Part shown: in pieces, positions 45,955-56,429 of the stretch
How the letters are laid out: every line of letters begins with the position of its first letter
Numbering within the stretch: the stretch's first letter is position 1
NCBI GenBank assembly: GCA_032690845.1
Contig: CM064420.1
Span: forward strand, 65,832,707 to 65,896,706
Reading direction: 5' to 3'
Source of the DNA: Eleusine coracana subsp. coracana
Taxonomy: Eukaryota > Streptophyta > Magnoliopsida > Poales > Poaceae
Length of the DNA: 64,000 nt
Translations under genes and position numbers: made by a program
The notes under the pieces: model-generated
Told to the model about the DNA's origin: nothing
Seen by the model: the letters and a program-made list of their open reading frames with translations, nothing else
Databases searched by the model: none

Positions 45955-48434
45955 TCGACTCGCTCGAGGGCTCGGGAGTTACTAAAGGATATGTAACGAC
46001 GGTACCTCCTGTTACTAGGCCACATGATCACATTGACTTCAGTACCTTTTGTTATTGTGGCATAACAATCATGAAAACAATTAATTCATAAAGTTTGCAT
46101 TCTGAGAAAGGAACTTAGAGTATCTCCAATCATTATATAAAAAATTACTCCCTAAACACAAGATTTAGGAGGTTTTTAAATTTGTTAGGATTAAAAAAAG
46201 TCACATCCTCCAATAACTTTTAATATTTTATTTCCTAAAAATTAAAATCATATCACATGTAGCATAATAATCTGTGGGAAATAAAAACCATAAGAATCTG
46301 TCTTTAGAAAGTTTTAATTAACAAGAAATATTGATTCACCCTTTGGCCACATGTTGAGACAACATAACAAAAGATATGTTGAGCCATCCAAATCACTAAA
46401 AGAAGTAAAGAAATTATTGTTTTGAATGATGGAATATGATTGTTGCATCATTATTTTTTTATTTTTAAAAGGTTATTAAAATATAAGAAAGTGGGATCTA
46501 GTTTTGAGAAATACAATGGTGAAATTAGTTTTTGATTTGGATGTATAATTTATAATGGACGTATTTTCTTAGTTGAAGAAGATGATGATGTCAGCGTGAT
46601 CCTAGCTAGTATGTTCTAGACTTTCCTGGAATCATAATTATTCAATCCTGCCTATCCCGCTTCACTTTTTCTCTCCCGCAGCGAACCACGTTCCCGTGTG
46701 TTGGTGTTCGCTGGATGGAAATAGATATAACCAGTTTTCGGATATTTCTATAAACAAAACGACCGAAAGGTTGGAGATTTACGGTGACCGAAATATAGCA
46801 AAGTCCGTCGTCTGTTGTTGGCAGCTTCAGACGTGGCACTGCTGGTTTCTCTTGTAGATCAATTGGCCAAACAATGAGCTGTTTGACTTCTGGCGGTGAC
46901 AAGATATTTAGCTTCTGGTCTTCGCTTTTATTTTTATTAGGACTCCGACGTGACTTGACGAGGTTGCCATGAAATGACCCTCGGGGCGATTTGCCGAGGT
47001 GATGATGACCCTCGAGGCCTCTTTTATTATTTGAAAAATGAAATTTGGTCGCACTTATGCGTGGAGAAGTGGAGCCTTTCGAAAAAAGAAATAATGTTGG
47101 TCACATTTTGCGTGAACGAAGTGAAAAATAAGTAGAGCTTCTAGAGAAAAAAAAAACGCTGCTCAAAAACACTAAACTTCACTCTTTTCTTTTTTTCTAA
47201 TCTCATCTCTCTAGAAAAGAAAAACGACATACCGAGCACGGTGGATGTTAATGTTGGGGTTTTCTCCCTGAACATAAGAGAGAGAATAGAAAGAGCAAAG
47301 TGGAGAATAAAAGTACAGGAGAGCAAATGGCCAATAGTCCTCTCCCTCAAGTCCTGCCCTTCTATTTATAGAGGGAGAGGGAGAGTTCGTATTTATTTTA
47401 TTGGTGGGGTAAAATATTATAAACAAGTTCTCAGACTTTACAACTAGGTCCTCATATCCATAGATTGGGGCTCTTTTACACACATTAGGGATCCAAGCCC
47501 ATGGTAAATGCGGCTATCCCCCAACACAACCAACCAATTCTAAACCTAAATGAAAATCAATTTATTCAAACCAGTTTCACATTGAACCGTTAGAGCACCA
47601 ACAATGTTTCGCCAAACCATGCGATGATGGTTCAGTTCGATGTTTTACGGTTCGACCACCTTAACATGCGTCGTAGTTACCAAAGACAAGTAAAAAAAAT
47701 CAACTCTCTTGTCTCTTCCTTCACGCGACAGATAGGAAATTCCTCATTCCCCTTGTTTGTTCTCCATCTCTCCCCACCAAATCCCTAGCTTCTCCAAAAA
47801 AACTCACCCACCAATCTAAAAAATCAGAGAGAGATGATGAGAATCGAGTTGTGTCCATGGGTTTGTTATCAGATCTGTTGTTCAACATGCTTCCTGTCAC
47901 GATGATAGCGACCAAGACGTCGCAATCTCCTTTCTCGAAACAGCAATGACGCAGTGTGGCCCCTTTGTCATTGCGGCAGCAACGCCGTGCAATCTTCATT
48001 ATTAGAGGAATGGCATATCATCATGTGGCAACGGTTGCACGCAGCCCCCTCGCTCGCGAGATGAGCGCGTGCCCTGGAGCCTGAATTCCCAGACCGCTCC
48101 TAACCAGGTAAGATGTACGCATATAGCCATTTGTTCAATGAGTAGTTTCCGACTTGCATTGATTGAATAGCTATTTGTTTATTTCAGACTTGTTCAATAA
48201 TTTATAAGCAATTGCAAAACCAAAACAAATAATCATGTTATAATAAATTTTCATTAATTATTAATATTAGTATAAGTACAATATATAAATAAGAAAAGAA
48301 ATGAAGGTGCCAGCAGATAGTTAGAAATTGTAAATATTGTCAAGCCTACTCATGTTGGGTGGGTCCAAAATTTGCCCATATATACTCAACTAAGTCTTCC
48401 TTAAATCAATGATGCATTTTTGATCTCAAATAGT

Positions 48435-49190
48435 CACACCTGTCTCTAGTGTGGCAATTGAATTTATGCCACACTTAAAAAAAAAAGCCATCCAAAAACA
48501 CTACACCTAAATAGTGCATCCTAAAAATGCCACCAACAAGCTGCTTCCTCCCGTTCTCCACGCCACCATCTTCATCTGATAAGTTTTTTCTGTTTCTTTA
48601 TTGAAAATCAGCGGAGAATGGACATTTGTACCCCTCTTCTCTCTACGTTTTCGATTTTGACAGTTGCCGGTCAGTTCCGGCGGCGACAGGCAGTGCACGA
48701 GCAGGCAGACCTCCTCGCTTCGCGCGTGGCGGACGACCAGCGACTAGCGTACGGGCAGGCAGTTGGCTCCTCGCACTGGGCGAGCGAGGACGACGGGGCA
48801 GCGGAGTGGGCCGAGACGGCAGGGGCGGACGTCAACGGGTGCACGCGGGCTGGAGGCCGACGACGAGTCCCGTCGGGCGGGCATCACCAGCTCCTTTCTC
48901 AGGGATAGCGTTCTTGGCCATCCGCCATGTGGATGAGTTGGCCAAGCATGAGGTCGCCTGGTAACAGAGAAAGGGCCAGACTGCCAGTGCCAGAGGGATA
49001 CAACCGTCCATTCGTTGCTGATTTTTAAGAAAAGAAAAGAAAAAAATGATCAAACGAGGATAATGACATGAGGAGTGAGAACAGACAGCTTATTAGTGGT
49101 ATTTTTGGAATGCAGTACTTAGGTGTAGTGTTTTTGAGATGGCTTCTTTTAAGGCTGGCATAAATACAATCGCCCCGCCTCTAGTAACCT
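48435..49190. mobile_element. Long-TIR element, MULE-like, with GC-rich internal cargo
   Basis: Imperfect inverted repeats of about 75 bp bound the element. The left one, about 48456-48530, reads AATTTATGCCACACTTAAA.., AAGCCATCCAAAAACACTAC and ACCTAAATAGTGCAT. The right one, about 49100-49175, reverse-complements to TATTTATGCCAGCCTTAAA, AAGCCATCTCAAAAACACTAC and ACCTAAGTACTGCAT. The centre (48600-48965) is GC-rich, gene-like DNA with open frames, unlike its AT-rich ends. Long TIRs with captured GC-rich sequence are characteristic of Mutator-like elements (Pack-MULEs). The exact ends and a 9-bp target duplication were not established, so the superfamily is an inference. Confidence 0.6.
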
Positions 49191-49218
49191 TTGGAACCCA
49201 TGACTTGGACCTTGTCCA

Positions 49219-49875
49219 TAGGGTTGAAAATGGTGCGAACAAAATCCCATTCGCCCGGCTACTATTTTTCGAATTTATAACACCGTTTTTATATTTTTGG
49301 AATAAAAATGGGATACAAGAAAACAGATGAGAAGTGGATAAAAAAATCAAAAACGGGATTGGAAATGGTTTGGCGTTTTCCTGTTCGTTTAGGCAAGATC
49401 TTGTTTTCAACCGAAAAATTTTGTTTTTCATCCTCTATTTTGCCTTATGCGGTTTCAGCCAAGAGGCCAAATCTTGGCCCAAGCGACAGGCGCCCAGTCT
49501 AGTCTAGTCTCCTACCCTAACTCACCCTCCACTCATCCACAATCCTCACCAAATGCAGCCACCGCCACTTCCCTGGCTCGTGGCTCCGCCGCTTTGGGCT
49601 CCCACCCTCTCCGCTCTCGTTGTTCGGGGCTTCGGGCTCGACGACTACCGACCAGCGGCCAGTGACCATGTGCCCACTCGCCGTTGTGCTGCCTGCCCGC
49701 CTCCCTTTGTTTCTGGCTCTCCCCAACCACTCACCACCGTCGCTACGGCATGCTCGCCTCTCTCCATCTCGCCGACCACCAGTTGTCGCTTATCCGCCTC
49801 CCTCCCTCTCACCGACCTTTCGTTGCCGTCTGCACGCCTCCCTGACCACCCATCGCTACATGCACACCTCCTCCC

Positions 49876-49906
<31 letters not shown>

Positions 49907-50290
49907 AAGATGTGTATTGTAAGACTTAATAATAATATGAGTTCATGGATGTCGAGAGTAATATGATTTTATGGATGTTGTTATGTCGAAAGTAGGTACT
50001 TTACCATTTATTCATTTCAGAACTTGAGACTTGTGTTATGTGTATTATAAGACTTGGTGAATGATTATCCATGTACTCACGTTGTGAAATTTGTATTATT
50101 GTTTTATGATGTTGTGATATCGTTGATTTATATGATGATGCTTTTTAGGCTATTATGTTGGGTCGACGCTACATTATCGGTTATCGGTTATCGAACGTTA
50201 CCGGTTGTTTTTTTATCTTTTCGGTTTTTTCTGATATCCAAAGCTACCCCGTTCGTTTTCGTTACCGGCTTTCCCGTTTTCATCTCCGTA
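49219..50290. mobile_element. Possible Ac-like hAT remnant
   Basis: TAGGGTTGAAAATGG at 49219 resembles the Ac-like terminus (.AGGGATGAAAACGG), and the reverse complement of about 50270-50290 contains GGAGATGAAAACGGG. Subterminal AAACGGGA/GGTAACG motifs occur at both ends. The interior is non-coding, with a C-run and (CA)n tract. No 8-bp target duplication was found, so boundaries and identity are tentative. Confidence 0.4.
49876..49907. repeat. Poly-C plus (CA)n microsatellite
   Basis: A run of about 20 C is followed directly by about seven CA repeats. Its length in a finished assembly is likely to be uncertain. Confidence 0.85.
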
Positions 50291-50291
50291 C

Positions 50292-51230
50292 GGTAGTGGA
50301 AATGTGAAAGTGAAAATGAAAAAGGTGTTTTCCGATAATTTTTGGCCCAACTTGTCCATATGTATTTAATGATGGAGGCAAACTTCTCTGCTCATAATCA
50401 AAGTCATTTTTATGCTCATAACCAAAATCATGACGACCTTCATAAGAGTCCCTCGCATCCTCGATGAGCATGTTATGTATTAAAATGCAAGCATACATAA
50501 TCTCACCAAAGAGCTTATTTACTCCACAATCGTGTTGGGTGTGCGTAACATAGCAAAGCGAGATTACAAAACACAAAATACACATTCAATATCTTTTCGC
50601 ACTAACTTTCGTCTTTTAGCAAATCATTGGTGTTTAGAACCATGAGGCATTTTGAATGTCTTCACAAATGTTGCCCATTCTTCTTTGAATTGTCATTGAG
50701 TGGATCAACAGAATTGTCCAGCCATGCACAAATCAACCTTTTATTGTCAGTTTGAGACCAATACTTGCGACCACCTCTCCCTCTTGCATCATCTGAATCT
50801 ACATCACTCCATTCTTTAATAACAGGTTCTTTGCTTGTATTCTCTGCAGGAGTTATTGAAGACAAGGCAGGAGAATATTTATCACCTGTTGAACCACTAT
50901 CACCAGCACCTCCAAAGAAAACGGGTGAACGAGCCGGAGATGATGGACCAAAAGCACTTCCAGATTGAAAAGCGTCAAAACTGCTAGGGAAGGGAACACC
51001 ATGGTAGCTTCAAGTCTGGAACTGTTGGTAACCTGCTTGAACTCCACATGACTTGAAGTTTGGTGGGTAGTGAGGCTGTAATTTTGAGCCAAATTTGTAG
51101 GGTGGATAGGACATTGCAGCACTGGGTGGGAAACCATGATTTTGTTGGCTATTTCTAGGTTTTGAGGGTCCGAATTTGAAATTGTAAAGTTTAGAAAATT
51201 TGTGAAATTGGGTGTGGATGAGTTCTTCAT
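50292..51230 (-). pseudogene. Decayed PIF/Harbinger element: Myb-like ORF joined to transposase tail
   Basis: On the minus strand a Pro/Ser-rich N-terminus (frames change between 51230 and 50870) leads to a Myb/trihelix-type block, GRKYWSQTDNKRLICAWLDN (50665-50800). This matches the DNA-binding partner protein of plant PIF/Harbinger elements. About 80 bp further on, 50292-50585 encodes GEIMYACILIHNMLIEDARD, the typical C-terminal end of the Harbinger DDE transposase. Most of the transposase, including its catalytic triad, is missing. This is therefore an internally deleted, inactive element. Its terminal repeats were not identified. Confidence 0.72.
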
Positions 51231-51529
51231 GTTTGTGGCTTTGAAAGATGGATGAGAATGTTTGAAGATGTAGGGATGTGAAATATATAGAGGAAGAAAT
51301 CAGTTGTAACGGTGACACAAGGTTTTCAATGACCAAATGCCAAATATATTATTTTATTTTCCACGATGCGGATGTAACCGAAGTGAGTTTTTAGTTCACT
51401 TTAACCATCCGACACATACGGTTTGGTGGCTACAGTGACAATGGTTCGGTAATTTTTACAGATGGTTTGGTGCAGTGGTGCTCTTAATAGGTTTAGCCGT
51501 GCCACGAGTTCAGAGAGGAGGGAGCCGGC

Positions 51530-51702
51530 GGCGGTGTCGAGTGCGCGGTGTGCCTGGAGGCGTTGCGCGCGAGCGACCGGTGAACGGTGCTGCCGAGGTG
51601 CGGCCACGCCTTCCACGTGGAGTGCGTGGGCTCGTGGCTGCGTGAGAGCCGCCGTTGCACCGTGTGCCGCGCCGGCGCGACAGCCGAGGCCGGCAGTGCC
51701 AC
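51530..51702 (+). pseudogene. RING-H2 finger fragment (ATL-type) with in-frame stop
   Basis: In one frame the sequence reads ECAVCLEALRASDR, TGA, TVLPRCGHAFHVECVGSWL, then CTVCRAG. All eight metal ligands (C3H2C3) of a RING-H2 E3 ligase finger are present, but a TGA lies between the first and second ligand pairs. No transmembrane N-terminus or start codon precedes it. It is probably a fragment captured from an ATL-type ubiquitin ligase gene. Confidence 0.75.
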
Positions 51703-52154
51703 CGTTGATATCGTTACTGAAAACTAGCAGCGCGTATGCAGTAAGTTAAGTTGGTGTCGGGTCATGCTTGATTGTTTTGTACAAACATATAAAAATAGTG
51801 GGTAGTACGTGACTGCGAATTTATTTTGCAGCTGTTTTGTTTCTTTTATCTCTGCTTATTTTTTGGTTGAACAACATGTGGTGTACACAGTTGAGTTTCG
51901 GTGTCAACATGAATGACTTTGGAACATCGGCAGAGTTCGTAGTTTGTTGTTTCATACTTTTCCATACTTTAGCTGACAACAGTACTCCATAATCCATGCT
52001 CCCTCACAAACTGGTGAGACTATCTGAACATGTTGCACACTGCAATGCCAGGACAAGCACGATCATTGCTTTGTGCAGGTCTGATGCACTGCAATGTTTG
52101 ACGCTGTTTCGAAAGTTGAGCAAATCTCCAGTGGATCGAGAGAGGCAGGACAAT

Positions 52155-53778
52155 TCAGAGCCATGCGGCGTCCCTGATGGGCGTGACGACGGACTTGGTC
52201 TGGAGGTAGTTGCGGAGTCCGTAGGGTCCCTTCTCCCGGCCGACGCCGCTCAACTTGAACCCGCCGAATGGGACGGCCGCCAGCCCGTACGGCGTCGCGT
52301 TAGCGCGCCTGATCACCTCCTCCACGCCTCTGTAAATTCAGAGATCGGGAGTGAGTTTGGATGAATGCTGCTGAGATACTGACGGACGCATGCCGCGATT
52401 CTGAAGACGTGTGGTCACCTGAGGCCCCTGTTCGACGCCTTTCCTGAACGCGAGCCTTGTACTTCTCCACGAACTAACGTCCGGGAGCCGGTAATTCAGG
52501 AATTGGTTGCTCCATACATACAACTAATACATGCTACAAATAATGCCGGCGCTTACCTGGTTGAAGAAGACGGCATGGTGCGCGAGCTCGACGGCATGGT
52601 GGACGTCGGCGTCGTCCATGACGATGAACGGGGACTTGCCACCGGCTTCAGGCTGCTCCGCGCGGGCAGTTCAAGGATGATCTTGCTGGTGCACGTGGAT
52701 CCGGTGAAAGCAAGCTGCACGAAACTCGGAGTCAGAGGCCTCAATTAGTACTTCAAAATTCATGAAAACATGACAAGGAAATGCACCATATATACAACCA
52801 GCGCTGATATAATCCATCAGTTAATCACCTTATCAACATCCATGTGGCTACACAACGCCGCGCTCGGCACCACCAGCCCGTGGATCTTGTCTGCCCACCC
52901 GGCGAATTTGCTATATGTGGGTGGCGGCGCGGAGTGCGGCGAGGCGGCGGTTGCGCCGCCATCCATAGCCGAGGGCGGCAGAACGGCGGTGGATGGGGTT
53001 GGCAGCAGGGGCGTAGTGGGCCGACCAATTATTGTGGTAGCGACCCGGCGACAACGGCGGCTGCGGGTGCGGACGGCGCGGCGCTGATGGTGGTCGTGGG
53101 CGGGGGAAGGGACGAAGCAGAAGGCGGCGACAGCGTCAGGCACGACGCCGGAGACGCGAGGAAGACGGTTCATCAGGGCGGAGGTCGGCGGATAGGAACG
53201 CGGGGCCGGAGTCCACCCGTGCTTTGTTTAAGTCTCCTGAGCCGATCTACGCGTCGATCTGTCGACGCACAGCACAGGATCAGGTCCCTGCGGCACGTCT
53301 CCGGCCCCGCCGCCTGCTCCAGCGGCTTCCCGCTGTCCCACGTCTCCAGCGCTGCGATCTCCTCCGCGTGCACCTCGATCAGGTCCGCGAAACGAAGCAG
53401 CACACGGCACCGCTCCTGCAAAACCAATTGGGCACCATGAAATTGCAAATCGGGCGAGCACTGCACCAGAACGTGTGTGTGTGTGTGTGTGAGCTGTCGC
53501 TGTGGCAACGTGGAACGTACGTAGGCTGGCATCCTGGGCCATGGGCCCTCGTCGAAGGCCCTGCGGGCTGTGGTGACGGCGCGGTTGATGTCCTCGGCAA
53601 CGTGGGCGATGGCCTCGCCGGTGCGCGGGTCCAGCGTTGCCTGCGGAAACGTGTACATCTCCGTTGATGAGGAGCTGGGCGTGTTTTTGATCTCCACCGA
53701 CGGCTGGATCGGCTCGTCGTTGGGAGCGGCGCCCGTGATGGCAGTGCTGAAACTGTGACGACCTTGAAGACGAGTCAT
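52155..53778 (-). pseudogene. Aldehyde dehydrogenase (ALDH2-type) pseudogene
   Basis: Scattered minus-strand pieces follow the order of ALDH2-class enzymes. They are DPRTGEAIAHVAEDINRAV (about 53600), RCRVLLRFADLIEVHAEEIAALETWDSGK (about 53400, in parts), WADKIHGLV joined to AALCSHMDVDKV (about 52880), FTGST..KIILELPARSSLKPV (about 52700), SPFIVMDDAD and FFNQ (about 52600), and KARVQ joined to KGVEQGPQ (about 52450). The C-terminal exon is GVEEVIRRANATPYGLAAVPFGGFKLSGVGREKGPYGLRNY (in parts), ending AAWL. The cofactor-binding middle and the exon with the catalytic Cys (..GQCC..) are missing, and frames differ between pieces. It is non-functional. A (GT)n tract lies at 53471-53492. Confidence 0.85.
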
Positions 53779-53879
53779 CCTCCCTTGCTCCGTTAGCTAG
53801 GCAGAGCGAGAGTACGTTCAACAGAATTGCAGTTTTCTGCCAGCGAATACACAGAACAGAGTGCAACAATGTTTGCAAC

Positions 53880-54806
53880 CAAAGTTTTCATACTTCCATT
53901 ATTACATGATAGTTGATGATCTCTCCAAGGATTAATCAAAGAGCATGAAGCTTATGACGTCGAACTGTTGAAGCTCAGTCCAAGGCCATTTGAAAAAAGC
54001 GTCAGCTATCTTTAGTGCCATGACTCACTCATGACGTTAATAGTTACTTCAAACCAAACAATTGACAACGTTTTCTGGGGTCTTTACGTTGAGTTTTGAA
54101 GGGGGGAAAAATGACGAGGAGAACGATGTGATGTAGGGATGGCAACCGGACGGGTTTGGGGTAAGTGGAGTAAAAGCCCATCCGCAATGATAGATGTTAC
54201 AGGTGGAAATCCACACCCACGCACGCACCCTGCGAGCGTCGTCCACGCCCTTCTCGCGGCAGCGGCACCCGCCGACGCCGTCTGCCACGCTGACGAACCC
54301 GGACTTGGGGTGGACGAATGCGCGTCCTCGTCGTGGTCGGGGACGCGCGAGGTTCATCCTCAGGGCGCGCGCGCGCGGCGCCGCGTGGAGTTTCCCGGCC
54401 GGAGCTGTCCGTCATCGACGCTATTCTCGGTCGCGGAAAGCTGCGACACGGCGGAGCCCGGGAGGCATGCGCCTCCTCTGCTTCTCGATCTAGATGATAC
54501 GGTGCGTGGTCAAGAGCACAGTAGATCAGAATCTGATGACGGAGTTTGGTTCAGCGACCTCGACCATGATTTGCTTCATTCCACGCTCCAGCCGTTCCAT
54601 GAGTATTGCCTTGTCGTTCGTCTGGATGATTCGTTGCCTTGGGATTTTCTCGGTAGGCGCATGAAGCTTACCGCGTGCAGCCGAGGGAATTTGTAGGCGC
54701 TAAATGTATTCCAAGTCGATTGTTTTGTTTAAGATGATATCTATCCGGAATCAATTATTTCTTGACATGCACAAATTTGTGACAAAAACATATCTTCAGT
54801 GTACTT

Positions 54807-54809
<3 letters not shown>
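53880..54809. other. Intergenic; one unrecognised GC-rich open frame
   Basis: An open frame on + from 54139 to 54696 has a GC-rich first half and no recognised domain. AGGGATGGCAACCGGACGGG at its start resembles a transposon terminus more than a coding exon. I do not call it a gene. Confidence 0.3.
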
Positions 54810-54869
<60 letters not shown>

Positions 54870-54879
54870 TATATATATA
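54810..54879. repeat. (TA)n microsatellite
   Basis: About 35 TA units with one interruption (TAATAT). It is hypervariable in length. Confidence 0.95.
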
Positions 54880-56377
54880 CTAGCAAAATAATAGTGTGTC
54901 AGAGTTACTAGACATGTACTTTCATTCGCTGACGGACTGGTTATTTGTAACAAGAGGTGTTTTATGGTAGATTTGTTGGTGTACTAATTAATGTAATACC
55001 AATATATATGTAAAAGACCAATGTGCAAGTACCAGAAATAGAAGTAAAAAAAGAGTGAGCTGCGACTGCGACACAACAAAGAGGCATGATTTCATCCTTT
55101 TTCCATTTGGCTGCGACTTGAGATTTCCATTTTCCTCGATCCTATGTGGAATCGGAAATATGCATAAAGAGATGTTTGTGCTATGCCAGTGACGAGGATG
55201 TGGCGTTGTTGGCATTTGGAAAAGACAGGCGCACAAGATTAAGTTGGCATTAAATTTTGATGCGCTTAGGTCAATCTTAATTGTAGCTTCTTTCTCATTT
55301 AATGATATACCACATAGACCTAAAAACTGTCGATGTGGGAATTTATGAGGAGAAAGAATAGATGTGTGTTTCATAGGATAAAACTGCATGTACACTGTTA
55401 TCAAAACATCCATTGAGAGTGTTTGAGTTTCATCTACATATTTATTATTTTTTATGGTTTTATTTAGATGATGCATCTAAATGTTACTCTAACATACAAA
55501 ACCGTGAAATAAAATTTTGCATTGAGACACACACTTTTATTCATCAACTAAAAAATTATAAGATGACATGATACTCTTGAAAAATAATGAAATGAACATG
55601 GACTGAGAATGGACTTAAAAAGTTATACTTGCAATCACGCAGTAAATTGTATGCATCTAGAGAAGTAAATTGTATGCATCTAGAGAATGATTCTTGTAAT
55701 CTCTGATGCAAGAGGACGGATTCTAGTAATCTGTGATCCCGAGGACAGATTCTTATAACCTGCCAATATTACGCACATGCTTGTTCATTCCATTTTGCAA
55801 TGGCTACACGGCGCCCACATATTTGTTTTTGATGATCTGCTGTATGGGTGGCGACGGCGGTTAGATGTTCTACTATAAAGGTATTCAATAAGAATTGTTT
55901 GATTGTTACTTTATCGACTTTTTTTTTTGTCACACTTTGTCTAAACTTGTTCATTTTTCTTTTGCTGCTCATTGAATTCCACATGCCCGTGCTACTGTTA
56001 GTTGCGCTGTGAATTTATTTACAATTATCATGTGCTTCATCATAACTATTGAAAACGCTTGACTGTGCGAATTATCATGTGCTTCATCATAACTATTGAA
56101 AATTTAGTGTGGTTTCAAAATTCACGCGCTACTCACATACGAGACATGCCGGTGAGGTCCTTGAGTTTTGAGGTATTTCCCATGTCCTCTTCAGTAATGC
56201 ACAGTAGCAGTCCATGACGTGTGGGCCAGCAAGCCAATAGGGCCACACGTCAGTCTGTAAAATCCAGTGCACCAATCCAGAGGATTCCTGTCCTTGCCCG
56301 GAGTCCAGTGTTCTTCATGACAGCTAGCTCGCACTTCTTCCCCTCTTATCATTCACCGCACGAAAAAAAAAAGAGTA
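54880..56377. other. AT-rich intergenic DNA
   Basis: No gene was recognised. It includes a 23-bp tandem duplication at 55641-55686 (AGTAAATTGTATGCATCTAG..) and diverged repeats of GATTCTTGTAATCTCTGATG just after it. Confidence 0.5.
55641..55686. repeat. 23-bp perfect tandem duplication
   Basis: AGTAAATTGTATGCATCTAG plus AGA is repeated exactly twice (55641-55663 and 55664-55686). Confidence 0.9.
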
Positions 56378-56429
56378 TCAAGAGGCAATAGATTCCTCCC
56401 CCAGCCTCTCCTCCCCTCTGGACCGCGAC

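Larger units (their letters stand above)
44700..48430. other. AT-rich intergenic region with small repeats
   Basis: No gene was recognised. It contains the inverted-repeat element at 45010-45151 and the short tandem repeat at 45891-45954. Around 47150-47560, pyrimidine- and purine-rich DNA could be remnants of a retroelement, but no diagnostic motif was found. Confidence 0.4.

Noticed and set aside
54139..54696. 185-residue plus-strand open frame
   Set aside because: No domain is recognised, its start lies in transposon-terminus-like sequence, and no neighbouring exons are identifiable. Possible, but not supported.
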